Positions 35,604-46,478 of a stretch of DNA of 64,000 nt are shown in pieces. The stretch is from JBCCGG01 sp039029395 (lineage in GTDB: Bacteria > Pseudomonadota > Alphaproteobacteria > Kiloniellales > JAKSDN01), in the NCBI GenBank assembly GCA_039029395.1, contig JBCCGG010000006.1, positions 117,320 to 181,319 of the forward strand. The letters are read 5' to 3'. Position numbers and translations under genes: made by a program. Position 1 is the stretch's first letter, and the number at the start of each line of letters is the position of its first letter. The notes beneath the pieces were generated by a model that was given only the letters and a program-made list of their open reading frames with translations, was not told the origin of the DNA and ran no database searches.

Positions 35604-36155
35604 TTAGCGTCCCAGCGCCTGTGTCAATTCCTCTTCCTCCAAGCCGATGGCGAGCGCGTCGTTGAAGCGGTTGAAGAAGCCGCAAAGCGCGATGCGCAGG
35701 ATCAGCTCGACGATCTGGGCCTCGCTGAAGTGTTCCCGCAAGCGCGCGAAGGCGGCCTCCTCCAAGGCCTGGGGCGTTTCGGTCACCTGCACCGCGGTGT
35801 CGCGCACCAGGCGCTCGAGCGGGTCGAGGCCTGGGCAGTCCGGCTCGAGGATCTGTGCCACGGTCTCCGGCGCCAGGCCCTCAGCCTCGAGGCGCGGGCC
35901 GTGGTGGGCGACGCAATAGTGGCACTGGTTAAGCTTGGATACCGTGACCAGCGCGACCTCGAGCAGGCGCTTGGGCAAGAGCTGCTCGTCAGCCAGCTCG
36001 AGCAGCAGACCCATCAGGTGCTTGACCGCCGGCGGCCGGTGGGCGAACACCTTGACCTGGTTGAGAAACGGCCCGTAGTCCTCGGAAAAGCGCCGGTAGA
36101 CCGGCTGAACATCGGCCGGCAGCTCCGCCAACCCGACATCGCGCACCCGTGCCAT
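35604..36155 (-). CDS. AhpD/carboxymuconolactone decarboxylase-family protein with CxxC
   Basis: 183 residues. The AhpD-like active site CHYCVAHHG (CxxC followed by HxxxH region) is present, so it may be an alkylhydroperoxidase-type redox protein, unlike the CxxC-less CMD protein at 4684. The rest is helical. Follows the 36174 gene by 18 bases and probably shares its transcript. Confidence 0.85.
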   Translation of the reverse strand: MARVRDVGLAELPADVQPVYRRFSEDYGPFLNQVKVFAHRPPAVKHLMGLLLELADEQLLPKRLLEVALVTVSKLNQCHYCVAHHGPRLEAEGLAPETVAQILEPDCPGLDPLERLVRDTAVQVTETPQALEEAAFARLREHFSEAQIVELILRIALCGFFNRFNDALAIGLEEEELTQALGR

Positions 36156-36173
36156 GGAAGATCTCCTCCGAGT

Positions 36174-36476
36174 CTATTTGCTAATTTCTTCGGCCAGTAG
36201 CGCCGCGGCGATCTCATCCCACTCCGCCTCCAACGGCGCCTCGCACAGCGACTTTCCGATCCGGCGGTACCAATAGCCAGCGTTGCCCAGATCGCCCTCG
36301 ACCCGATGTAGGTGCGCGTGCACCCACTGACTGGCTTGGTCGCTTTCCGCCTGCACGGTCTTGTGGGCCTGCGCCCAGTCGCCCGTTTCCAATTGCCACA
36401 GCGCACGCAAGGCCGGGCGCAACCCGGCGGGCGGGACGGCGGCCTTTAGGCTCGCTTTGAAGTCGTCGAGAGTCAT
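36174..36476 (-). CDS. Small conserved helical protein of unknown function
   Basis: 100 residues: MTLDDFKASLKAAVPPAGLRPALRALWQ, then GDWAQAHKTVQAESDQ and a WVHAHLHRVEGDLGNAGYWYRR core typical of a conserved bacterial hypothetical family (TPR-like helices). An 11-bp perfect inverted repeat touches the ATG on its 5' side. Located upstream of the AhpD-like gene. Confidence 0.7.
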   Translation of the reverse strand: MTLDDFKASLKAAVPPAGLRPALRALWQLETGDWAQAHKTVQAESDQASQWVHAHLHRVEGDLGNAGYWYRRIGKSLCEAPLEAEWDEIAAALLAEEISK

Positions 36477-36503
36477 GGCCCGGCCAGTCTAGCTGGCCGG
36501 GCC
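36477..36503. promoter_or_regulatory. 11-bp perfect inverted repeat adjoining the start codon at 36476
   Basis: GGCCCGGCCAG (36477-36487) and CTGGCCGGGCC (36493-36503) pair perfectly round a TCTAG loop. The ATG on the minus strand starts at 36476, directly next to the stem, and no Shine-Dalgarno is present. Could block or set translation. Confidence 0.55.
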
Positions 36504-36528
36504 GCAACGAACTAGGGAGTTTGAGTTT

Positions 36529-36573
36529 GGCCCCACGCTGGCTTGGGAAACCTACTTGGTATAACGTGGGGCC
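36529..36573. repeat. Inverted repeat between the small helical protein and multicopper oxidase genes
   Basis: GGCCCCACG (36529-36537) and CGTGGGGCC (36565-36573), 9-bp arms with a 27-base loop, in the divergent spacer. Function unknown. Confidence 0.4.
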
Positions 36574-36733
36574 GTGTGCTGTCTGCACCATTGCAGATGG
36601 CCACGATCACGGCCCCGTGTAGTGACCGCGATCACGAAGCCGATGGTCTTTCGCCCTAATCCCGCAAAAAAATCGCTCCGGGCACCCGCCCCATTGGATT
36701 AAGCTGGACTCCCACCCTTTCGGGAAGCTCGCC

Positions 36734-38137
36734 ATGATCCGACGTTCATCGCTGCTCAATCGCCGCCGCTTGTTGCAGGGTGCTGGGCTTGGCCTAGCCG
36801 GCTTGGCGGTGCCGGGCGCGGTGCGCGCCGGCTTCGTGCCGACGCCCAACCCGGCCGACTATGTGCTCAAGATCGACAACGCCGAAGTAAATCCGGACGG
36901 CGAGAAGCTCATGCCGGCGCTGTTGCTGAACGGAGAACTGCCGGGCCCGCTGCTGCGCTTCACCGAGGGCGAGCTCTTTCGGGTGCGCATGGAAAATCAC
37001 CTAAAGGACCAGCCGGCGACGATCCATTGGCACGGCCTGCTGGTGCCCAACGCCATGGACGGGGTGCCGGGTATCACCCAGGTCGCGACCCCGGCCGGCG
37101 AGAGCTTCGTCTACGAGTATCCCTTGGTGCAGAGCGGCACCTATTGGTACCACTCCCACTACCAGCTCCAGGAGCAGCAGGGCATCCACGGGCCCATGGT
37201 GATCGAGGCCAAGGCCGAGCCGCTCGCCTACGACCGGGAGTACGTAATCTTCCTGAACGACTGGCTGCACTCCAGCCCCTACGAGGTGGTCCCGAACATC
37301 CGCAAGGGGGCCGAGTCCGGCGAAATGCAGATGAGCGACGGGCCCGACCTGGCCGATGTGGACTATCCCAGCTTCTTGCTCAATGGCCGAGGTCCGAAAG
37401 ACTATTGGTCCGGCGTGGCGCGGCCCGGGGAGCGGGTGCGCCTGCGCATCATCAACGGGTCTTCCTCGTCCTTCTTCAAGGTCAAGATCGACAACCATCC
37501 GCTGGTGATCACCCACGCCGATGGCCCGGCGGTGCGCCCCTTCGAGGTCGACTGGGTGCTGATGGGCACGGCCGAATGCTACGACGTCTTGCTCACCATG
37601 AAGGACACCAGCGCGACCATTCAGGTCGAGGCCCTGGGCGGCGGTCAAGCGCTGGGCGTGCTGCACGCGCCGGGCACGGCGCCGGTTGCCAATAGGGCTA
37701 AGCCGGATTTCTCCGGCCGCCAGCTTGCCTACAGCCAGCTCCAGGCGCCCGAGCCGACCGGCACATCGGCCAAGCCGGACCGGGTCTACGATCTGACCCT
37801 CAACGGCAACATGGCGAAGTACGTCTGGTCCATGAGCAACCAAGTCTGGCCCGACGCCGATCCACTGATCTGCAAGCGCGGCGAGCTGGTCGAGGTCTCC
37901 ATGAAGAACGAGACCCCCATGGTCCATCCCATGCATCTGCATGGTCACTTCTTCCGCCTGATCCTGCCGGGCCAAGACCCGCGCTTCGCGGCCCTCAAGC
38001 ACACCGTGATCGTGCATCCCAAGGAGACCGTGCGGTTCGTCTTTCTGGCCGACAACCCGGGGCGCTGGTTCTTCCACTGCCACAACCTCTATCACCTGGA
38101 GACCGGCATGGCCCGGGAGTGGATCTACCAGGTGTGA
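36734..38137 (+). CDS. Tat-exported multicopper oxidase
   Basis: 467 residues. N-terminal twin-arginine signal (NRRRLLQGAGLGLAG, arginines 10-12). Copper ligands are present in order: HWHG (98-101), HSHYQ, HPMHLHGHF and HCHNLYHLETGM, which supply type 1, 2 and 3 copper sites. A CopA/CueO/laccase-like enzyme of the periplasm, possibly acting on Cu(I) or phenols. It lacks the Met-rich insert typical of CueO, so substrate is open. It is followed by a 274-base convergent gap. Confidence 0.95.
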   Translation: MIRRSSLLNRRRLLQGAGLGLAGLAVPGAVRAGFVPTPNPADYVLKIDNAEVNPDGEKLMPALLLNGELPGPLLRFTEGELFRVRMENHLKDQPATIHWHGLLVPNAMDGVPGITQVATPAGESFVYEYPLVQSGTYWYHSHYQLQEQQGIHGPMVIEAKAEPLAYDREYVIFLNDWLHSSPYEVVPNIRKGAESGEMQMSDGPDLADVDYPSFLLNGRGPKDYWSGVARPGERVRLRIINGSSSSFFKVKIDNHPLVITHADGPAVRPFEVDWVLMGTAECYDVLLTMKDTSATIQVEALGGGQALGVLHAPGTAPVANRAKPDFSGRQLAYSQLQAPEPTGTSAKPDRVYDLTLNGNMAKYVWSMSNQVWPDADPLICKRGELVEVSMKNETPMVHPMHLHGHFFRLILPGQDPRFAALKHTVIVHPKETVRFVFLADNPGRWFFHCHNLYHLETGMAREWIYQV

Positions 38138-38305
38138 GAGCAGGGGCCGTCCGGTCTCGTCGAAGGAATTGACCACGTCTCTGTGACGGGATCAGGGGAT
38201 CGGCAACCAGGTCCAGGAAGGCGCCCAAAGCTTTGCTCCGCCTCCGGCGCGGCCGGGCCAGCCTCCTAGGTCAATTCAAGGTCCGAAAATCGAGGATCTG
38301 CGTAA

Positions 38306-38326
38306 TGTAATATATGATATATTACA
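38306..38326. promoter_or_regulatory. 21-bp AT-rich palindrome
   Basis: TGTAATATAT (38306-38315), G, then ATATATTACA (38317-38326), a perfect inverted repeat of 10-bp arms with a single-base centre. It is located between the convergent ends of the multicopper oxidase and the nitroreductase, so it is not in a usual promoter position for either gene. May be a regulator site for an unseen transcript. Confidence 0.5.
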
Positions 38327-38411
38327 GTATGTTAATTGAATTCATTTACTAAAAAGATGAGCTAATCACTGGTGTTCTCCACGGTCCACATGCCACCCCC
38401 CAAACAGTCCT

Positions 38412-39101
38412 CTAGAACCAGCTCGCCAGCTCTTCCAGAGGCTTCTTGGCGAGCGCTGCTTTGGGCACCGTGGCGCCGGGCGCCGGGTGGCCGGTGACCA
38501 CGATCATGACCGGTTTCTCCCGCGTTGGCCGGCCGAGCAGATCGCGCAGAAAGCCCATGGGGCTGGGCGTGTGGGTGAGCGTCGCGAGGCCGGCGTTGGT
38601 CAAGGCCGCAAGCAGAAATCCGCAAGCCAGACCGACGCTTTCCTGGAGGTAGTAGTGTTTGTGCCGCCGGCCCGTCACCGGGTCGAGGCCGTAGCTTTCT
38701 TGGAAGACCACGATGAGAACCGGCGCGGTTTCCAAGAAAGGCTTGGCCGGGTCGGTGCCCAGTGGCGCCAAGTCGGCGAGCCAGGCCTGGCCGGCTTTAC
38801 CGGCGTAGAAGGTCCGCTCCTCGGCCTCGGCGGCTTCGCGGACCCGGCGCTTTAGGCCTGGATCCTCGACCACGCAGAAGTGCCAGGGCTGCTTGTTGGC
38901 GCCCGAGGGCGCGCCGCCGGCGGTCAATAGGGCCTCTTCGATCACCCCTCGGGGCACTGGCTTGTCGGAAAAGTCCCGGATCGTCCGGCGCCGGGCCATC
39001 ATGGCCCTGAAGGCACGGGCGCGGGCCAACCGCTCGGTTTCGTCGTAGGCGGGCAGGCCGGCGAAGGACACGGGTTGATAGTTAGGGCTGTGGTCACTCA
39101 T
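38412..39101 (-). CDS. Nitroreductase-family protein
   Basis: About 229 residues from the ATG at 39101; the GTG at 39122 would add seven residues. FMN-binding signatures are RRRTIRDFS near residue 40, APSGANKQPWHF and the C-terminal loop. Likely an NAD(P)H-dependent FMN reductase of nitroaromatics, quinones or a related substrate. The MFS and EamA genes are not adjacent, and no partner is obvious. Confidence 0.9.
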   Translation of the reverse strand: MSDHSPNYQPVSFAGLPAYDETERLARARAFRAMMARRRTIRDFSDKPVPRGVIEEALLTAGGAPSGANKQPWHFCVVEDPGLKRRVREAAEAEERTFYAGKAGQAWLADLAPLGTDPAKPFLETAPVLIVVFQESYGLDPVTGRRHKHYYLQESVGLACGFLLAALTNAGLATLTHTPSPMGFLRDLLGRPTREKPVMIVVTGHPAPGATVPKAALAKKPLEELASWF

Positions 39102-39310
39102 GAAGGGCTCGTTTCCTCGCACTTAATGGTTAACCAGTTGGCCTGGTGAAACGTCTTGAAACAATAGGTGATTTGCCTTCCGCGCGGCCAACGTGGCAAG
39201 GTCTCCTTAACCGCGCTCCGATAGCTTTGGAGCTGGCTCGCAGGATGTGAGATGACAGCTTCGCATACAGGATGTAGTGGGACGAGCATTCACTCTCTGA
39301 TTTGGATTCT

Positions 39311-40663
39311 ATGGCGTCTTCCAAACTGGGTATCGTGATCCTTGCCGCCGGCAAGGGCGAGCGTATGGCTTCAGAGCAACCCAAGGTGCTGCACCAGGTG
39401 GCCGGCCGCGCCATGCTGGGGCACGTGCTGGCTGCAATCGAACCGCTCGGCGCCCGGCGGGTCGTGGTCGTGGTCGGCCCAGGCATGGACCAGGTGGCCG
39501 CGGCGGCCCAGCCCCACGAGACCGCGGTCCAGACGGAGCGCCTGGGCACCGGCCACGCGGTGCTGGCGGCCAAGGACAAACTGCTCGCCGAGCCCCTTGA
39601 CCAGATCTTGGTGCTTTACGGCGATACGCCGATGCTGACGTCCGAGGTCCTGAGCCGCATGACCGCCCGCAAGGCCGAGGGCGCGGCAATTGTCGCCCTG
39701 GCTTTCGAGGCGCAAGACCCAGCCGCCTACGGCCGTATGGTGACCGACGCTCGGGGGCGGCTCGAGAAGGTGGTCGAGGCGGTCGACGCCGATGCCGCGA
39801 CCCTCGAGATCAAGCTCTGCAACGCCGGGGTTCTGCTGGCCGATGCCGGCCTGCTGTTCGAGCTGCTCGACCAGGTTGGCAAGGACAATCCCAAGGGCGA
39901 ATACTTCCTAACCGATGTCTACGGCCTGGCCCGCCAGGCGAACCAAGAGATTGCCATCGTCGTGGCCTCCGAGGAGGAGGTCATGGGGGTTAACTCCCGC
40001 GCCGAGCTGGCGGTCGCCGAGCGCGCCTGGCAAGACCGTCTGCGGCGCCAAGCCATGGCTCGCGGCGCCACCTTGATTGACCCGGCGACGGTTTGGCTTT
40101 CGGCCGACACGGCGCTTGGGCGCGACGTGGTGATCGAGCCCGGCGTCGTCTTCGGGCCGGGCGTCACGGTCGCCGACGGAGCCCATATCAAGGCCTTCAG
40201 CCACTTGGAGGGCGCCACGGTCGGCGCCGGCGCCATGGTCGGGCCTTTCGCCCGCCTGCGCCCGGGCGCCGAGCTGCAGGAGAAGGTCAGAGTAGGCAAC
40301 TTCGTCGAGGTCAAGAACGCCACCCTCGAGGCCGGCGCCAAGGCCAATCACCTGGCCTATCTGGGCGATGCCACCGTCGGCGCGGCGGCCAACATCGGCG
40401 CCGGCACGATTTTCTGCAACTACGATGGCTTCGCCAAGCACCGGACCGAGATCGGCGCCGGCGCGTTCATCGGCTCCAACTCCACTCTGATCGCACCGGT
40501 CGCGGTCGGCGCCCACGCGGTGGTTGCCGGCGGCAGCACGATCGACCGGGACGTCGCGGCCGACGACTTGGCGTTTGGCCGGGCGCGCCAGGACAACAAA
40601 GCGGGCCGCGCGGCAGCGTTACGCGGCAAATTGGCCAAGACCGGCCAGAAAGGCAGGACCTAG
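39311..40663 (+). CDS. glmU: Bifunctional UDP-GlcNAc pyrophosphorylase/GlcN-1-P acetyltransferase
   Basis: About 450 residues from the ATG at 39311; a TTG three codons upstream (39302) is an alternative. N-terminal uridyltransferase motif LAAGKGERM and sugar-binding YGDTPML, then a hexapeptide-repeat (left-handed beta-helix) domain with the catalytic His in KANHLAYLGDA and the CoA-binding GAGTIFCNYDGF. Makes UDP-GlcNAc for peptidoglycan and LPS. glmS starts two bases after its stop. Confidence 0.95.
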   Translation: MASSKLGIVILAAGKGERMASEQPKVLHQVAGRAMLGHVLAAIEPLGARRVVVVVGPGMDQVAAAAQPHETAVQTERLGTGHAVLAAKDKLLAEPLDQILVLYGDTPMLTSEVLSRMTARKAEGAAIVALAFEAQDPAAYGRMVTDARGRLEKVVEAVDADAATLEIKLCNAGVLLADAGLLFELLDQVGKDNPKGEYFLTDVYGLARQANQEIAIVVASEEEVMGVNSRAELAVAERAWQDRLRRQAMARGATLIDPATVWLSADTALGRDVVIEPGVVFGPGVTVADGAHIKAFSHLEGATVGAGAMVGPFARLRPGAELQEKVRVGNFVEVKNATLEAGAKANHLAYLGDATVGAAANIGAGTIFCNYDGFAKHRTEIGAGAFIGSNSTLIAPVAVGAHAVVAGGSTIDRDVAADDLAFGRARQDNKAGRAAALRGKLAKTGQKGRT

Positions 40664-40664
40664 A

Positions 40665-42488
<1,824 letters not shown>

Positions 42489-42494
42489 GAGATC

Positions 42495-43373
42495 TCACGG
42501 GTTCCTGGCCGTAATCACCCAGGAGCTGGAATCCATCACGATCCCTTCCTCGGTTTGATGGGGCGCAATCGCGGCGCTGAGCGCGGCCTCGATCTCGGCC
42601 CGCTTGGTCTCGGCAAGGTCGCCCGCTTCCCGGAACACCTCGCCGGCGGGGCCTAGGGCGAGCTGGAAGTCCATGGAGTCCTGAGGTGTGGCGCCGACCA
42701 GGACCGGGGCGTCGACCCGCTCGAACACTGGGTCCACGTAGCCGGCGGCCTGGAGCATGGCGGTCACGGTCTCCTGGTCCGACATGGAGAACGGCCCGGG
42801 GCCACAGCTGCGGGCGTCGTCGCCGGGCGGCGGCAGAAAATCGAGCACGATCTGCTTGGCGTGGCCGAGCCAGGGATTGTCGTCGATCCGGCGCCACACG
42901 ATCATGGTCATGAGCCCGCCCGGCTTGAGCGCGGCGCGCATGTTCTTCAGGCCGCGCACCGGGGTCTCGAAAAACATGGTACCGAAGCGCGAGAAGACGA
43001 AGTCGTGCTCGGGTTCGAAGGAATGGCTCTGGGCGTCGCCCTCAATGAAATCCACGTTGGCGAGCCCGGCCGCCCTGGCATCCTTGTGGCCGACCTCAAG
43101 GAAGGCCTCGCAGCAATCGATGCCGGTCACCCGGCCGTTCGGTCCGACCCAGCCGGCCAGCTGGATCGCCGTGTCGCCGAAGCCGCAGCCCACGTCGAGC
43201 ACTCGGTCGCCGGGCTTGACCGGCAGGTTGGGAAAAATCGCCGCAGAATGGTGGGTCAGGCCGTCCACCAGGACGTGCTTGAAGCGGAAAAACTTGGGGA
43301 CCAGGATCTCGTTCCAAAAGTCGACGAACTCTCGGCTTGGATCGTCCGGATCGACGGTCTTGGCGACGCTCAT
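42495..43373 (-). CDS. SAM-dependent class I methyltransferase
   Basis: 292 residues. Motif I VLDVGCGFGDTAIQL, then VTGIDCCEAFLEVG, an acidic VDFIEGDAQ and MTMIVWRRI follow the UbiE/methyltransferase 11-type order. Substrate unknown. It is convergent with glmS, with its stop six bases from it. Confidence 0.9.
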   Translation of the reverse strand: MSVAKTVDPDDPSREFVDFWNEILVPKFFRFKHVLVDGLTHHSAAIFPNLPVKPGDRVLDVGCGFGDTAIQLAGWVGPNGRVTGIDCCEAFLEVGHKDARAAGLANVDFIEGDAQSHSFEPEHDFVFSRFGTMFFETPVRGLKNMRAALKPGGLMTMIVWRRIDDNPWLGHAKQIVLDFLPPPGDDARSCGPGPFSMSDQETVTAMLQAAGYVDPVFERVDAPVLVGATPQDSMDFQLALGPAGEVFREAGDLAETKRAEIEAALSAAIAPHQTEEGIVMDSSSWVITARNP

Positions 43374-43576
43374 CGGAGGTATCCTTTCTGATATCTCGGC
43401 AATATATCAATCCCTACTGTAAGACATTGAACCTATCGGAGCCAAGGCCAAACGATTTGGTGATAGCTTGGAGGGATGGGTTCAGCGAGGAACAGGAACG
43501 AAGTTTGCGCCGGTTGAGGCCAGGCCACCTTGCGTCAGGGCGCAATCGCGGAAACGTGGCGCACAACACTTTCAGC

Positions 43577-44491
43577 TCAGGCGCCGGCCAGCGCGGCAAC
43601 GTAATTGATCGGCGCATGATCGGTCAGGTGACGGGGCAGGCGGCCGTCGCGCAGGTGGCTCAGGCTCTCCAGCAAGGCCGCTTGACTCAGTTCCAAGCGC
43701 TCGGCGTCGTCTGGATCCTCGGGCTCGCTGATGCGGCCGGCGCGGTCGATGAAGTGAAGCCGGCCGCCGTGGCGGTAAGCGTCCATCCAAGGAAGGCGCG
43801 GATGGGGCAGGCGGCACACAAGATCCCGGTCGTCGACGTAGCGCCGGCCTTGGTGCAAGGTCCCGGCGAAGTCCTGGTCGCCGACCCGGGGCGAGCCGAA
43901 AGTAACGAGCCTGCTTTCCGGCAACAGGCTAGCGGCCAAATGGGCGAGCGCGCCGCCCTGGCTATGGCCGGTCACGGTCAGCGGCCCGAACCAATCCCCG
44001 AGCCGGTCAACAACCTCCGGCCAGACCTTGTGCAGGGCATCCCGGAAGCCGACATGCACCCGGCCCGTACCTTGCCAGTCGTCGAGCCTGGCGTCCAAAT
44101 TGGTGATCCAGGCCTGCAGGTCATCCGAGCCGCGGAAAACCAGCATCGCGTCCGTGCCATTTTGGGCAAGAAAGGCCTCGGTACCGCCGCGCTCGAAGGG
44201 CTGGCCGATCAAGCTAAAGCTGGCCCTGGCCAGCGCTGGCGCCAGAACCGTGGCGTAGTCGCAATAGGCCAGACGTGACATCTCGGCGGCCAGGCCGTCA
44301 GAGCCTGTCGTCGGGTAGCGCTGAAAGAAGTCGTCGACCGCACCGGGCCGGCAGAGGGCGTCGTAGCTGGCGTCGTAGGCTCGGGTCATGAATGCTTCGG
44401 CCGGCAAGAGGAAAGCTTTGCGCGAGTGTGCAGAAGTCGGCAGGATCTGCCAAGCAAGTGTCGCTCGCAGAACGATAGGACGGGTCGTCAC
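43577..44491 (-). CDS. Lipase class 3-like alpha/beta hydrolase
   Basis: 304 residues from a GTG at 44491, supported by GGAGG seven bases upstream; an inner ATG is at 44389. The nucleophile elbow is TVTGHSQGGALAHLAA and the acid lies in YVDDRDLVCRLP. No signal peptide is clear, so cytoplasmic or membrane-associated. It is divergent from folD with ~40 bases between. Confidence 0.85.
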   Translation of the reverse strand: MTTRPIVLRATLAWQILPTSAHSRKAFLLPAEAFMTRAYDASYDALCRPGAVDDFFQRYPTTGSDGLAAEMSRLAYCDYATVLAPALARASFSLIGQPFERGGTEAFLAQNGTDAMLVFRGSDDLQAWITNLDARLDDWQGTGRVHVGFRDALHKVWPEVVDRLGDWFGPLTVTGHSQGGALAHLAASLLPESRLVTFGSPRVGDQDFAGTLHQGRRYVDDRDLVCRLPHPRLPWMDAYRHGGRLHFIDRAGRISEPEDPDDAERLELSQAALLESLSHLRDGRLPRHLTDHAPINYVAALAGA

Positions 44492-44531
44492 GTCCTAGCC
44501 TCCGGCACACTCGACTGAGGGAGGGGGATCC

Positions 44532-45455
44532 ATGGTGCGGGATCACAAGCTGCTCGAGGGCAAGGTGGTCGGCGGCGAGATCCGCGAGCAGGTCGCCGGC
44601 GCGGTCGGCGCGCTCACCGAAGCCGGCTGGCCGCCGCGCTTGGTTTCGATCGTGGTCGGCGACACCGAGGCGGCGACGATCTACATCCGCAACCAGAAGC
44701 GGGTCGCCGAGAAGCTCGGCATCGCCTTTCACGAGCAGCTCTATCCGGCCGACGTGAGCCGTGGCGTGTTGCTCGCCGCCATGGCCGGCTTGAACGCCGA
44801 CCCCCGGGTGACCGGCGTGATCATCCAGCGCCCGGTGCCCGAGCATCTTTCGATCCGCGAGCTGCAGTCGGCGATCCACCCCCTGAAGGACGTGGAGGGC
44901 ATGAACCCGGCGTCGATCGGCAACATCGTTTACAACGACCTGGCGCTGGCGCCTTGCACCGCGGCGGCGGCGGTCGCCATGCTCAAGCACACCGGCCTGG
45001 AGCTGCCGGGCCTGGAAGCGGTCGTGGTCGGCCATTCCGAGATCGTTGGCAAACCGATCGCCTTCCTGCTGATGGCCGAGGGCGCGACGGTCACGGTGTG
45101 CCACCACCAGACCCGCAACCTGCAAGTCCACACCCGCTCGGCCGACGCGGTCTTCGTGGCGGTCGGCAAGCCGGGCCTGGTGACCGGCAAGATGATCAAG
45201 CCGGGCGCCGCGGTGATCGATATCGGGATCAACCAGGTCACCCTGGAGGACGGCACCAGCAGAGTGGTCGGCGACGCCGATTTCGAGTCTTGCGCCGAGG
45301 TCGCCGGCTGGATCACCCCGGTGCCCGGCGGCGTCGGCCCGGTCACAGTCTCGATCCTCATGCAGAATGTGGTCACTGCCGCTCAGCACCAAAAGCGCCA
45401 CTACGAGTCCGAGTTTGCCCAAACCGGCCAGGCCCTGCCGGGAACCGGGGGGTGA
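44532..45455 (+). CDS. folD: FolD-like methylenetetrahydrofolate dehydrogenase, cyclohydrolase residues altered
   Basis: 307 residues, with the GxGxxG-type NADP loop VVVGHSEIVGKPIAF and the end motif ITPVPGGVGPVTV. GAGGG lies 5' of the ATG. In E. coli FolD, Tyr50, Lys54, Gln98 and Asp121 line the active site. Here Tyr51 and Gln99 are kept, but the lysine is Gln55 (YIRNQK) and the aspartate is Glu122 (KDVEG). The cyclohydrolase step should be impaired, so it may be mainly a dehydrogenase. The MDR gene starts inside the stop codon (TGATG). Confidence 0.9.
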   Translation: MVRDHKLLEGKVVGGEIREQVAGAVGALTEAGWPPRLVSIVVGDTEAATIYIRNQKRVAEKLGIAFHEQLYPADVSRGVLLAAMAGLNADPRVTGVIIQRPVPEHLSIRELQSAIHPLKDVEGMNPASIGNIVYNDLALAPCTAAAAVAMLKHTGLELPGLEAVVVGHSEIVGKPIAFLLMAEGATVTVCHHQTRNLQVHTRSADAVFVAVGKPGLVTGKMIKPGAAVIDIGINQVTLEDGTSRVVGDADFESCAEVAGWITPVPGGVGPVTVSILMQNVVTAAQHQKRHYESEFAQTGQALPGTGG

Positions 45456-46474
45456 TGGCGGGCGTCAACCACCGCTACATCCTGCGTGCCCATGGCGACG
45501 AAGGCATCACGGCCGAGCTGTTTGCGCTGGAAGAAGCCCCGGTCCCGGAACCCGGTCCGGGGCAGTGCCTGATCAAGGTGCTGTGGCTTTCGGTCGATCC
45601 GGCGATGCGGGGCTGGATCTCGACCTGGCCGAACTACCGGGACCCGGTCGCGCTCGGCTCCGTCATGGTTGGCTTCACGGTGGGGCAAGTGCTGGCCTCG
45701 CGGCACCCCGACTATCCAGTCGGCTGCTTCGTTCTCGGGCGCCAGGGCTGGCAGGAATGGGCGCTTTCCGACGGGTCCGACATCGACCGGCGGCTGGATC
45801 CCGATCAGGCGCCGCTCACCGCTCATTTGCATGTGCTTGGCCATACCGGCTTAACCGCATATCTCGGCCTGATGCGGGTCGGGCAGCCCATGCCCGGAGA
45901 GACCGTTGTGGTCTCGACCGCCGCCGGGGCGGTCGGCTCGACGGTCGGCCAGATAGCCAAGCTGAAGGGCTGTCGGACGGTTGGGATTACCGGCGCGCCC
46001 GACAAAATCGCGTCTTGTCTGAAGGACTTCGGCTACGACGCCGCTCTCGACTACAAGGCCGAGCCGGACCTGCCGGCGGCGCTCGGCCGGGCCTGCCCGG
46101 CGGGCATCGACGTCTACTTCGACAACGTCGGCGGCGAGATCTCCGACGCCGTAATGCAACACTTGAATGTGGGCGCGCGGGTCGTCATTTGTGGCACACT
46201 GGGCATCCTGGACGGCGAGACCGCGCTCGGGCCCCGGGTCAATCGCCAGCTTTTGGTCAAGCGGGCGCGCATGGAGGGCTTTCTTATCCTCGACCACCTG
46301 GACCACGCCGAAGCCGCCCGCGCCGAACTCGCCCAGTGGTACCAGGCCGGCAAGCTGAGGGCCCGGGAAGAGGTGGTGGACGGCCTGGCCCAGGCGCCCG
46401 AGGCGCTGATGCGCCTTCTGCGCGGCGACAACCGGGGCAAGATGCTGGTGCGCGTCGGCGCGCCGGCGGATTGA
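45455..46474 (+). CDS. NADP-dependent MDR-family oxidoreductase (CurA-like)
   Basis: 339 residues from the ATG at 45455 overlapping the folD stop by one base. The opening SVDPAMRGWISTWPNY and the dinucleotide site TAAGAVGSTVGQIAKLKG, then YFDNVGGEISDAV, fit the zinc-free leukotriene B4/curcumin reductase-like MDR subgroup. It reduces enones using NADPH by analogy. Substrate unknown; co-translated with folD. Confidence 0.9.
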   Translation: MAGVNHRYILRAHGDEGITAELFALEEAPVPEPGPGQCLIKVLWLSVDPAMRGWISTWPNYRDPVALGSVMVGFTVGQVLASRHPDYPVGCFVLGRQGWQEWALSDGSDIDRRLDPDQAPLTAHLHVLGHTGLTAYLGLMRVGQPMPGETVVVSTAAGAVGSTVGQIAKLKGCRTVGITGAPDKIASCLKDFGYDAALDYKAEPDLPAALGRACPAGIDVYFDNVGGEISDAVMQHLNVGARVVICGTLGILDGETALGPRVNRQLLVKRARMEGFLILDHLDHAEAARAELAQWYQAGKLRAREEVVDGLAQAPEALMRLLRGDNRGKMLVRVGAPAD

Positions 46475-46478
46475 GCGC

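Noticed and set aside
40524..40664. glmS start at 40524
   Set aside because: Those 47 codons lie inside glmU. GlmS must begin with Met-Cys, which fits ATG 40665.
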